Positions 25,163 to 37,317 of a stretch of DNA of 64,000 nt are shown piece by piece. The stretch is from positions 1-64,000 of the forward strand of contig NZ_JAAVTX010000001.1 in the NCBI RefSeq assembly GCF_012163145.1, read 5' to 3'. This stretch comes from Falsiroseomonas frigidaquae (lineage in GTDB: Bacteria; Pseudomonadota; Alphaproteobacteria; Acetobacterales; Acetobacteraceae). The translations under genes were made by a program, and so were the position numbers. The stretch's first letter is position 1. Each line of letters opens with the position of its first letter. Under the pieces are notes generated by a model. It saw only the letters and a program-made list of their open reading frames with translations, ran no database searches and had not been told where the DNA came from.

Positions 25163-26800
25163 GTGCTCCCACTGAAACAGGTCTGGCCCGCCGAAGCCGC
25201 CACCCGCTACCGGGCCGCCGGCCACTGGCGGGGCGAGACCTTCCCCGGCTTCCTGCGCCAACGCGCCGCCGCGCATCCCGGCGCCCTTGCCATCATCGGC
25301 GGCACGCAGCGCTGGAGCTACGCCGAGCTGCAGGCCCGCGCCGAGGCCGCCGCCGCCGGCTTTTTGGCGCTCGGCCTGCGACCGGGCGACCGCGTGGTCG
25401 TGCAGCTGGGGAACATCCCCGAATTCTTCACGGCGGTGTTCGGCCTGTTCCGCGCCCAGATGGTCCCGGTCTATGCGCTGCCGGCGCATCGCCAGACGGA
25501 GATCAGCCACTTCCTCCGCAAATCCGAGGCTGCCGGCTATATCTGCGCCGATCGCGGCCCGGATGGCTTCGACTACCGCGCACTGGCGCGGGACCTGCGC
25601 GCGGCCGTCCCCGCGCTGCGCCATGCGGTGGTGGTGGGCGATGCAGCGGAGTTCACGCCCTTCGAGCAGCTCGATGGCAACCGTGCCGCGCTGCCGGGCG
25701 ACCCGGACCCTGCCGCCGTCGCCTTCCTGCAGATATCCGGCGGCACCACGGGCCTGTCGAAGCTGATCCCGCGCACGCATGACGACTACATCTACAGCTT
25801 CCGCGCCAGCAACGAGATCTGCGGCGTCACGCAGGACAGCGTGCACCTGATCGCCCTGCCGGCGGCGCACAACTTCCCGATGAGCTCGCCCGGCCACATG
25901 GGCACGCTGCATGCCGGCGGCCGCGTGGTGCTCAGCCCCTCCCCCGCGCCCGATGTCGCCTTCCCGCTGATCGCGCGGGAACGGGTGACCATCAGCGGCC
26001 TGGTGCCGCCGCTGGCGCTGCTATGGGCCGAGGCGGCGCCACGCACGCCGCACGACCTGTCGAGCCTGGAGGTGCTGCTGGTCGGCGGCGCCAAGCTGAC
26101 CCCGGAAGCGGCGCGGCGGGTGCAGGATGCGCTGCCCTGCAAGCTGCAACAGGTGTTCGGCATGGCCGAGGGCCTGGTGAACTACACGCGCCTGGACGAT
26201 CCCGATGCGCTCGTGCTGGAAACCCAGGGCCGGCCGATCAGCGCGGATGACGAGGTGCTGATCCTGGACGATCTGGGCCGCCCCGTGCCGGAAGGCGAGG
26301 CCGGGCACCTGCTGGCGCGCGGGCCCTACACCATCCGCGGCTACCACAATGACGAGGCCGCCAATGCGCGGTCCTTCACGCCGGATGGATTCTACCGCAC
26401 CGGCGACATCGTGAAGCGAACGCCGGAGGGCTACCTGGTGGTGCAGGGCCGCGCCGGCGACCACATCAACCGCGCCGGCGAGAAGATCTCCGCCGAGGAG
26501 ATCGAGGATCATCTCCTCGCCCATCCCAACGTCTTCGACGCGGCGGTGGTCTCCGTACCGGATGAATTCCTCGGCGAGCGGAGCTGCGCCTTCATCATCC
26601 CGCGTGGCGACAAGCCGCGCGCCGTGGCGCTGAAGACCTGGATGCGCGGCCGCGCCATCGCGGAGTTCAAGGTTCCCGACCAGATCGTTCTGGTCGAGGC
26701 CTTCGAGACCACGGCCGCCGGCAAGATCAGCCGCAAGGAATTGCGCGCCCGCCTGCGCGCCCGGCTGCTGGCCGAGGAATCCGGGCAGCAAGCGGATTGA
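25163..26800 (+). CDS. entE: 2,3-dihydroxybenzoate-AMP ligase (EntE/DhbE-like)
   Basis: 545 residues, the normal length for stand-alone aryl-acid adenylating enzymes. Core motifs: [19 protein letters not shown] (A3), [18 protein letters not shown] (A5), [24 protein letters not shown] and the C-terminal lysine in TAAGKISRK. Aryl-pocket residues read HNFPMSSPG and GLVNYTR: the serine and valine at DhbE positions 240 and 337 predict dihydroxybenzoate rather than salicylate, which has Cys and Leu. It loads the aryl group on the carrier protein encoded 13 bases downstream. Start is a GTG; its ribosome binding site is weak. Confidence 0.92.
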   Translation: MLPLKQVWPAEAATRYRAAGHWRGETFPGFLRQRAAAHPGALAIIGGTQRWSYAELQARAEAAAAGFLALGLRPGDRVVVQLGNIPEFFTAVFGLFRAQMVPVYALPAHRQTEISHFLRKSEAAGYICADRGPDGFDYRALARDLRAAVPALRHAVVVGDAAEFTPFEQLDGNRAALPGDPDPAAVAFLQISGGTTGLSKLIPRTHDDYIYSFRASNEICGVTQDSVHLIALPAAHNFPMSSPGHMGTLHAGGRVVLSPSPAPDVAFPLIARERVTISGLVPPLALLWAEAAPRTPHDLSSLEVLLVGGAKLTPEAARRVQDALPCKLQQVFGMAEGLVNYTRLDDPDALVLETQGRPISADDEVLILDDLGRPVPEGEAGHLLARGPYTIRGYHNDEAANARSFTPDGFYRTGDIVKRTPEGYLVVQGRAGDHINRAGEKISAEEIEDHLLAHPNVFDAAVVSVPDEFLGERSCAFIIPRGDKPRAVALKTWMRGRAIAEFKVPDQIVLVEAFETTAAGKISRKELRARLRARLLAEESGQQAD

Positions 26801-26813
26801 GGGAGTGTGCCCC

Positions 26814-27060
26814 GTGATGCAGGCGAAGCGGCCCTGGACGCATGCGCGCATGCGCGCCGACCTGGCTCGCGCGGTACGGATTCCGCCCGATGAGCTGGAG
26901 GACGGCGACAACCTGATCGACCTCGGCCTGGATTCCATGCGCGCGATGACCCTGCTGACCCGCTGGGCGGAGGATGGGCTGCAGCTGGAACTCGCCGCCG
27001 TGGCCGAGAAGACGACGCTCGGCGCCTGGTGGTCGCTGGCGGAGCGGGCGCTGCAACGCG

Positions 27061-27068
<8 letters not shown>
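26814..27068 (+). CDS. Free-standing aryl carrier protein
   Basis: About 84 residues: a four-helix carrier domain with the phosphopantetheine site LGLDSMRAMTL. In enterobactin and bacillibactin systems this domain is fused to isochorismatase (EntB/DhbB); here it stands alone. GGGAG lies eight bases before the GTG at 26814 (ATG at 26817 is the alternative). It is between the aryl ligase and the NRPS and overlaps the NRPS start by eight bases, so it is the obvious acceptor for the ligase and aryl donor to the condensation domain. Confidence 0.85.
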
Positions 27069-30968
<3,900 letters not shown>

Positions 30969-30972
<4 letters not shown>

Positions 30973-31559
30973 AGCCGATGCAATGGCGCGACACGCTCGA
31001 ACGCTACGGCCAGGTGACGCGGCTGCTGCATTGGGGCATGGCGGCGATCCTGCTGTGGCAGATCACCGGCATGGCGCTGCGCCTGGTCCTCGGGCGCACG
31101 CCGCTGATGGCGTTCTGGGTCGGCACGCACCAGTCGGTCGGCACCGTGCTGCTGCTGCTGATCCTGCTGCGCCTGCTCTGGGCCTGGATCAACCGTGGCC
31201 GTCGGCCGGCGCAGCCAAGATCCTGGGCAGGTCGCGCGGCGCGGCTCGGCCATGGCGCTTTGTACGGCCTGATGCTCCTCATCCCGTCCCTGGCCCTGCT
31301 GCGGGCATTCGGCAACGGCCGAGGCTACGCCTTCTTCGGCCATCAGGTCGTGCCGCGCGGCGGCCCGCGCATCGACTGGATGTCGGCACCGGCGGACCTG
31401 CTGCATGGCCGGCTCGCCTGGCTGCTGCTGGCGCTGATCCTCGGCCACGTGCTGATGGTCGTGCTGCATCACTTCATCTGGCGCGACGGCACGTTGCGGC
31501 GGATGGCGGGCCGGATGAGGGGCCGGATGGCGGATTGCCAGGACCAGATTAGCGGTTGA
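30969..31559 (+). CDS. Cytochrome b561-family membrane protein
   Basis: 196 residues with four membrane segments and haem-ligand histidines in the first (VTRLLHWGMAAILLW), second (VGTHQSVGTVLLLL) and last (LGHVLMVVLHHFIW) helices, the pattern of prokaryotic cytochrome b561. GTG at 30969 overlaps the NRPS stop (GTGA); ATG at 30978 is an alternative. Placement as the last gene of a siderophore operon suggests electron delivery to ferric siderophore or to a periplasmic step, which is inference. Such proteins otherwise serve respiratory or superoxide-related electron transfer. Confidence 0.82.
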
Positions 31560-31574
31560 TAATCATTCGCAACA
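31554..31574. promoter_or_regulatory. Fur-box-like site upstream of the YncE-like gene
   Basis: GTTGATAATCATTCGCAACA, overlapping the cytochrome stop codon and 33-53 bases before the next start. TGATAATCATT is a strong partial match to the Fur consensus, and CATTCGCAA recurs at 21315-21333. Confidence 0.6.
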
Positions 31575-31606
31575 CAGACCACCGACCGCATAGGAAGGCT
31601 TCCCCC

Positions 31607-32695
31607 ATGGCCAGAGATCCCTCGCGCCCCCCCGCCGGGCACCCCGCCCCGTCGCGGCGCCACCTGCTGGCGCTGATGGGCACCGGCCTCGCAGCCTCCG
31701 TGCTGCGCCCGCGCCTCGCCCTGGCGGCGCCCGCGGTGGAAAAGACCGTGCAGCCGGGCGCCGGCCTGTACGAGATCGTGGTCAGCTCCACCACCGGCCT
31801 CGTCCATGTCGCCAGCGTCGGCAAGCGTGGCGAGAACGCCGCGAAGATCCTGGGTCTCGACCCGCGGACGCTGGAGACGAAATCCAGCATCGAGCTGGGC
31901 GCCGAGGCCGCCTTTGGCATGGGCGTGAATGATCGCCGCGGCCTGCTGCTCGGCACCGCGACGCGCAGCGGTGCCCTGCTGGTGATCGATGCCCGCAGCG
32001 GCACCGTCCGCGCCCGCATCGCGGAGGGCGAGCGCGCCCATGTCCGCCAGGTGATCGCCGATGAGGCGAATGACCGGGCCTTCGTCACGGTGTTCGGCGG
32101 ACGTGGCCGGCCCAGCGCGATCTGGGTCGCCGATACCGCCACCAACGCCATGGCCACCGTCATCACCGAAGGCCTCGATGGCGGCATCATCGGTGCGGCA
32201 TACGACCCGGCCGGCGACCGGCTGTTCGCCACGGCGCTGCAGTCGAACGAGATCGTCGAGGTCAGCCTGGCACGCAAGGCGGGCATCCGGCGCTTTGCAT
32301 CGGGCGGCGAGGGTCCGATCAACATCGTCCATGACGCCACCAGCGGCCGGCTGTTCTGCGCCAACCAGAAGACCGGCACGCTGACGGTGCTGAACGCCGC
32401 GTCGGGCGAGCTGGTGAAGGCGATCGAGACCGGTGCGGGCGCGCTGGGCGTGACGCTGTCGGCGGATGGCGCGCTGGCCTATGTGGCCAACCGCCAGGCC
32501 GGCACGGTGAGCGTGGTCGATACGCGCGGCCTCGTGGTGGTCGCCAACCTCGCCACCGGCACCCATCCGAACACCGTCGCCGTCGATCGCCGCACCGGCC
32601 TGGCCTATGTCAGCAACAAGGCCCGTTCCGCGCCGCGTGGACAGCCGCCGGTCGAGGATCCGAACGGCGATACCGTGAGCCTCATCCGCATCTGA
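31607..32695 (+). CDS. YncE/YVTN-family beta-propeller protein, Tat-exported
   Basis: 362 residues. The leader SRRHLLALMGTGLAASVLRP followed by ALAAPA is a classical twin-arginine signal. The mature chain is a seven-bladed propeller with repeats such as VNDRRGLLLGTATRSGALLVIDA and ADGALAYVANRQAGTVSVVD. E. coli YncE, the best-known relative, is a periplasmic protein repressed by Fur and encoded beside a TonB receptor; here a Fur-box-like site precedes the gene at the end of the siderophore island. The start has AGGAAGG eight bases upstream. Molecular function is unknown for the family. Confidence 0.88.
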   Translation: MARDPSRPPAGHPAPSRRHLLALMGTGLAASVLRPRLALAAPAVEKTVQPGAGLYEIVVSSTTGLVHVASVGKRGENAAKILGLDPRTLETKSSIELGAEAAFGMGVNDRRGLLLGTATRSGALLVIDARSGTVRARIAEGERAHVRQVIADEANDRAFVTVFGGRGRPSAIWVADTATNAMATVITEGLDGGIIGAAYDPAGDRLFATALQSNEIVEVSLARKAGIRRFASGGEGPINIVHDATSGRLFCANQKTGTLTVLNAASGELVKAIETGAGALGVTLSADGALAYVANRQAGTVSVVDTRGLVVVANLATGTHPNTVAVDRRTGLAYVSNKARSAPRGQPPVEDPNGDTVSLIRI

Positions 32696-32876
32696 CAATG
32701 CCGTAGCGCGGCGGCGGGCCGGACCAGGCTCGTCGCCGCGGCTCCTCTGACGGGGCATGCCGGCCGCGTCTTTACGCCGCCCTTACGCGCGCGGCCCGTC
32801 ATTCGAATGGCCCCTTTGCGCATCACGGGCCGATGCTCCGCTCGCCCGGGCCCCTTCCGCCCGGGAGGGAGCCACC

Positions 32877-32960
32877 ATGCTTGATGTTCTTCTCATCGCC
32901 CTCGGCCTCGGCGCCTTCGCGCTGATGGCCCTCTATGCCCGCGCCAGCGCCTGGGTCTGA
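32877..32960 (+). CDS. 27-residue membrane peptide upstream of kdpF
   Basis: Encodes a single hydrophobic helix (MLDVLLIALGLGAFALMALY followed by ARASAWV). GGGAGG lies about eight bases before the ATG. It ends seven bases before kdpF and resembles small proteins often found at the head of kdp operons. Function unknown; it may be a second KdpF-like stabilising peptide. Confidence 0.6.
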   Translation: MLDVLLIALGLGAFALMALYARASAWV

Positions 32961-32967
32961 CGCCGCC

Positions 32968-33057
32968 ATGCTGGACCTCATCCTAGGCGGCGCCGTCGCG
33001 CTCGGCCTGCTCGGCTATCTCCTGTGGGCGCTGCTGCGTCCGGAGGATCTGCGATGA
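32968..33057 (+). CDS. kdpF: KdpF, small subunit of the K+-transporting ATPase
   Basis: 29 residues with one membrane helix ([20 protein letters not shown] then ALLRPEDLR). The length, the helix and the terminal LLRPE are typical of KdpF, which stabilises the KdpABC complex. Its stop overlaps the kdpA start (ATGA) and the GGAGG preceding kdpA lies within its last codons. Confidence 0.88.
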   Translation: MLDLILGGAVALGLLGYLLWALLRPEDLR

Positions 33058-34739
33058 CCCTGATCGGCTGGGCGCAGATCGCCCTGCTTCTCACCCTCGT
33101 GCTCGCCACCGCCGTGCCGCTCGGCCGCTATATCGCGGCGGTGGCGGAGGGGCGCGTGCGAATCCTGCACCCCATCGAGGCGGTGCTGTACCGCGCCGCC
33201 GGCGTGGACCCGGCGCAGGGCATGGGCTGGCAGCGTTATGTCCTGGCCATGCTGGCGCTGAACGCGGCGGGCTTCCTGCTGCTGTACGTGCTGCTGCGCG
33301 CGCAGGCATGGCTGCCGCTGAATCCGCAGGGCCTGCCGGGGCTTTCGCCATGGCTCGCCTTCAACACCGCCATCAGCTTCGTCACCAACACCAATTGGCA
33401 GGCCTATAGCGGCGAGACGGCGATGTCGCATTTCAGCCAGATGGCGGGCCTCGCGGTGCAGAACTTCCTTTCCGCCGCCACCGGCATCGCCCTGGCCCTG
33501 GCGCTGACGCGCGCGCTGGCGGCCGGGGGCGTGCAGGCGCTGGGGAATTTCTGGGCGGACCTGGTGCGGATCACGCTGTACCTGCTGCTGCCGCTGACCC
33601 TGCTGCTGGCGCTGCTGCTGGTGGCGCAGGGCGTGCCGCAGACGCTGACCGGTGCCGCCGCCATTGAGGGCGGCGGCGCCATCCCCCTCGGACCCGCCGC
33701 CTTCCAGGTCGCCATCAAGCAGCTCGGCACCAATGGCGGCGGCTTCTTCGGCGTGAACTCGGCGCATCCGCTGGAAAATCCCACGGCCATCGCCAACCTG
33801 GCGCAGCTCTGGGCCATTCTCGTCATTCCCTTCGCGCTCACGCTGACCTTCGGGCGCATGGTTGGCGACCGGCGCCAGGGCTGGGCGCTGTTCGCGGTGA
33901 TGATGGTCTTCGTCATCGCCGGCACCGCACTGACCTACGCGGCGGAAGCCGCCGGCAATCCGCCGCACATCGCCGCCGGTCTGAACCCCGCCGATGGCAA
34001 CATGGAGGGCAAGGAGGTGCGGCACGGCATCGCCATGTCGGCGCTGTGGGCCGTGGCCACCACCGGCGCGTCCAATGGCAGCGTGAACGCCATGCATGAC
34101 AGCTTCACGCCGCTGGGCGGCCTGGTGCCGATGTTCCTGATCCAGCTTGGCGAGGTGCTGCCCGGCGGCGTCGGCTCCGGCCTGTACGGCATGCTGATCT
34201 TCGTGCTGCTGGCGGTGTTCGTCGCCGGGCTGATGGTGGGGCGAACGCCCGAGTATCTCGGCAAGAAGATCCAGGCGCGGGAGGTGAAGCTGGCGATGCT
34301 GGCGGTGCTGGTGGTGCCGGCCTGCGTGCTCGGCTTCAGCGCGCTGGCCGCCCTGCTGCCGGTGGCGCTGGCCAGCGTGCAGGATGCCGGGCCGCACGGG
34401 CTTTCGGAGATCCTCTACGCCTATTCCTCGGCGGCGGGGAACAACGGCTCCGCCTTCGCCGGCTTCGGCGCCGATACGCCCTTCATGAACACCACGCTCG
34501 GCATCGCCATGCTGCTCGGCCGCTACGCCATCATCGTGCCGGTGCTGGCGATCGCCGGCAGCCTGGCGGCCAAGCCACGCGCCCCGGCGTCTTCCGGCAG
34601 CTTCCCGACGCATGGGCCGCTGTTCGTCGGGCTGCTCTGCGGCGTCATCCTGATCCTGGGCGGGCTGCAATTCCTGCCCGCGCTCTTCCTCGGCCCCATC
34701 GCGGAGCAGTTCGCGCTGCTGGCCGGCCAGACCTTCTGA
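33054..34739 (+). CDS. kdpA: KdpA, K+-binding channel subunit
   Basis: 561 residues. All four pseudo-symmetric selectivity loops are visible: [37 protein letters not shown] and [11 protein letters not shown]. KdpA forms the high-affinity potassium pathway in the inner membrane. It overlaps kdpF by four bases and is followed five bases later by kdpB. Confidence 0.97.
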   Translation: MTLIGWAQIALLLTLVLATAVPLGRYIAAVAEGRVRILHPIEAVLYRAAGVDPAQGMGWQRYVLAMLALNAAGFLLLYVLLRAQAWLPLNPQGLPGLSPWLAFNTAISFVTNTNWQAYSGETAMSHFSQMAGLAVQNFLSAATGIALALALTRALAAGGVQALGNFWADLVRITLYLLLPLTLLLALLLVAQGVPQTLTGAAAIEGGGAIPLGPAAFQVAIKQLGTNGGGFFGVNSAHPLENPTAIANLAQLWAILVIPFALTLTFGRMVGDRRQGWALFAVMMVFVIAGTALTYAAEAAGNPPHIAAGLNPADGNMEGKEVRHGIAMSALWAVATTGASNGSVNAMHDSFTPLGGLVPMFLIQLGEVLPGGVGSGLYGMLIFVLLAVFVAGLMVGRTPEYLGKKIQAREVKLAMLAVLVVPACVLGFSALAALLPVALASVQDAGPHGLSEILYAYSSAAGNNGSAFAGFGADTPFMNTTLGIAMLLGRYAIIVPVLAIAGSLAAKPRAPASSGSFPTHGPLFVGLLCGVILILGGLQFLPALFLGPIAEQFALLAGQTF

Positions 34740-34744
34740 GGCAA

Positions 34745-36769
34745 ATGGACATGCTCACAAACGCCCAGGCGCCGGGCCGGCCGCTGCTGGCCCGCGCCTT
34801 CGGGGACGCCGTGCGGAAGCTCAATCCCGCGCAGCTCATCCGCAACCCGGTGATCTTCGTGACGGAGGTGGTCTCCATCCTCGTCACGCTGCTCGCGATC
34901 CTCGCCGCCTTTCGCGGCGATCGCTGGGGCTTCCAGGCCGGCATCGCCGCCTGGCTCTGGCTGACCGTGCTGTTCGCCACCTTCGCCGAGGCGATCGCCG
35001 AGGGCCGCGGCCGGGCGCGCGCCGAAAGCCTGCGCCGCGCCCGCGGCGAGGCGCGCGCGAAGCTGCTGCTCCGCGCCGATGATCGCAGCCTGTGGCAGCC
35101 GCGCGATGCCGCCGAGCTGCGCGAGGGCGAGATCATCCTGGTCGAGGCCGGGGACCTGATCCCCGCCGATGGCGAGGTCATCCAGGGCATCGCCAGCGTG
35201 AACGAGGCCGCCGTCACCGGCGAAAGCGCGCCCGTCATCCGCGAATCCGGCGGCGACCGCAGCGCCGTCACCGGCGGCACCACGCTGGTCTCGGACTGGC
35301 TGGTGGTGCGCGTCACCGCGGCGCCCGGCAACAGCTTCATGGACCGCATGATCGCGCTGGTCGAAGGGGCCTCGCGCCAGAAGACACCGAACGAGATCGC
35401 GCTGGATATCCTGCTGGCCGGCATGACCATCGTGTTCCTCATCGCGGTGGCGAGCATCGTCGGCATGGCCAGCTTCCACGCGACGCCGCCATCCGTGCCG
35501 GTGCTGGCCGCGCTGCTGGTCACGCTGATCCCGACCACCATCGGCGGGCTGCTGTCGGCCATCGGCATTGCCGGCATGGACCGGCTGGTGCGCTTCAACA
35601 TCGTCGCCACCTCGGGCCGCGCGGTGGAGGCGGCGGGCGATGTGGATGTGCTGCTGCTGGACAAGACCGGCACCATCACGCTCGGCAACCGCCAGGCCGC
35701 CAGCTTCCTGCCCGCACCCGGCGTGACGGAACGCGACCTGGCGGAGGCCGCGGTGCTCGCCTCATTGGCCGACGAGACGCCGGAGGGTCGCTCGATCCTG
35801 GTGCTGGCGCGGGATCGCCACGGCATCGTGGCGGAGCCGGTGCCGCCGGACGCCGCCATCATCCCCTTCACCGCGCAGACCCGCCTCTCCGGGCTGGACC
35901 TGCCCGGCCGCGGGCGCTTCCGCAAGGCGGCGGCCGATCGCATGGCGGCGGAAACCCCGGCCGCGCTGGCCGAGGCGGTGGCGCGCATCGCCCGCGCCGG
36001 TGCCACGCCGCTGGTGGTGGCGCGGGACGGCCAGGTGCTCGGCGCCATCGCGCTGAAGGACATCATCAAGCCCGGCATCCGCGAACGCTTCGACGCGCTG
36101 CGCCGCATGGGCATCCGCACCGTCATGGTCACCGGCGACAACCGCCTGACCGCCGCCGCCATCGCCGCCGAGGCGGGCGTCGATGATTTCCTGGCGGAAG
36201 CCACGCCGGAGGACAAGCTCGGCTACATCCGCGGCGCCCAGGCGGAGGGACGGCTGGTGGCGATGGCCGGTGACGGCACCAACGACGCGCCCGCCCTCGC
36301 CCAGGCCGATGTCGGGCTGGCGATGCAGACCGGCACCCAGGCGGCACGCGAGGCCGGCAACATGGTGGATCTCGACAGCGACCCGACCAAGCTGATCGAG
36401 GTGGTGGAGATCGGCAAGCAGCTGCTGATCACCCGCGGCGCGCTGACCACTTTTTCCATCGCCAATGACGTGGCCAAGTATTTTGCGATCCTGCCCGCAA
36501 TCTTCGTCGCGCAGTATCCGGGGCTGGCGGCGCTGAACGTGATGGGGCTCGCCAGCCCCGAATCCGCCATCCTGTCCGCCGTCATCTTCAACGCGCTGAT
36601 CATCGTGGCGCTGGTGCCGCTGGCGCTGCGCGGCGTCGGCCGGGCGGGGCTGGGCGCGGGCGCGCTGCTGCGGCGGAACCTGCTGGTCTATGGGCTGGGA
36701 GGGCTGGTGGTGCCCTTCCTCGGCATCAAGGCCATCGACCTTTGTCTCACCCTGCTGGGGATCGTCTGA
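34745..36769 (+). CDS. kdpB: KdpB, P-type ATPase subunit
   Basis: 674 residues. The phosphorylation site is [13 protein letters not shown] (Asp near residue 305); the actuator motif is VTGESAPV; the hinge is [18 protein letters not shown]. It powers potassium uptake through KdpA. ATG codons at 34745 and 34751 are both possible starts. kdpC follows three bases after its stop. Confidence 0.97.
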   Translation: MDMLTNAQAPGRPLLARAFGDAVRKLNPAQLIRNPVIFVTEVVSILVTLLAILAAFRGDRWGFQAGIAAWLWLTVLFATFAEAIAEGRGRARAESLRRARGEARAKLLLRADDRSLWQPRDAAELREGEIILVEAGDLIPADGEVIQGIASVNEAAVTGESAPVIRESGGDRSAVTGGTTLVSDWLVVRVTAAPGNSFMDRMIALVEGASRQKTPNEIALDILLAGMTIVFLIAVASIVGMASFHATPPSVPVLAALLVTLIPTTIGGLLSAIGIAGMDRLVRFNIVATSGRAVEAAGDVDVLLLDKTGTITLGNRQAASFLPAPGVTERDLAEAAVLASLADETPEGRSILVLARDRHGIVAEPVPPDAAIIPFTAQTRLSGLDLPGRGRFRKAAADRMAAETPAALAEAVARIARAGATPLVVARDGQVLGAIALKDIIKPGIRERFDALRRMGIRTVMVTGDNRLTAAAIAAEAGVDDFLAEATPEDKLGYIRGAQAEGRLVAMAGDGTNDAPALAQADVGLAMQTGTQAAREAGNMVDLDSDPTKLIEVVEIGKQLLITRGALTTFSIANDVAKYFAILPAIFVAQYPGLAALNVMGLASPESAILSAVIFNALIIVALVPLALRGVGRAGLGAGALLRRNLLVYGLGGLVVPFLGIKAIDLCLTLLGIV

Positions 36770-36772
36770 ACC

Positions 36773-37300
36773 ATGTGGACCTTGCTGCGCCCCGCCCTGG
36801 TGATGCTGGGCGGCTTCACCCTGCTGCTCGGCCTGATCGTGCCGCTCGGCTTCACCGGAATCGCACAGGTGCTGTTCCCCCAGGCGGCGAATGGCAGCCT
36901 GGTCGTCCAGGATGGGCAGGTGGTCGGCTCCGACCTCATCGCCCGCCGCCTGGAAGGCGCGGCGTGGTTCCAGCCGCGGCCCTCCGGCAGCGATGCCGGC
37001 GCGGCGCCGAGCAATCTCGGCCCGACCAGCGCCGCGCTGCTGGACGCGGTGCGCGCGCGGGCAGACGGCGGGCGCGCCGTGCCGGCCGATGCCGCGACGG
37101 CCTCGGGTTCGGGCCTCGACCCGCATGTCAGCCCGGCAAACGCCGCGCTGCAGGCGGCGCGCGTGGCCGCGGCACGCGGCTTGCCGCTGGCGCAGCTGCA
37201 GGCGCTGGTGGAACGCCACACGGAAGGCCGCGCGCTGGGCCTGCTGGGCGAACCGCGCGTCAATGTGCTGCGGCTGAACCTCGCCTTGGGGGCCCCCTGA
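36773..37300 (+). CDS. kdpC: KdpC, K+-transporting ATPase subunit C
   Basis: 175 residues: one N-terminal membrane helix (LVMLGGFTLLLGLIVPLGF), then GIAQVLFPQAANGSLV, GSDLIARRLEGAAWFQPRPS and the family's DPHVSPANAALQAARVAAARG and LGEPRVNVLRLNLAL segments. It completes kdpFABC in one tight operon with the two-component genes kdpDE. Confidence 0.96.
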   Translation: MWTLLRPALVMLGGFTLLLGLIVPLGFTGIAQVLFPQAANGSLVVQDGQVVGSDLIARRLEGAAWFQPRPSGSDAGAAPSNLGPTSAALLDAVRARADGGRAVPADAATASGSGLDPHVSPANAALQAARVAAARGLPLAQLQALVERHTEGRALGLLGEPRVNVLRLNLALGAP

Positions 37301-37317
37301 CCCCAGACTGGAAGGCG

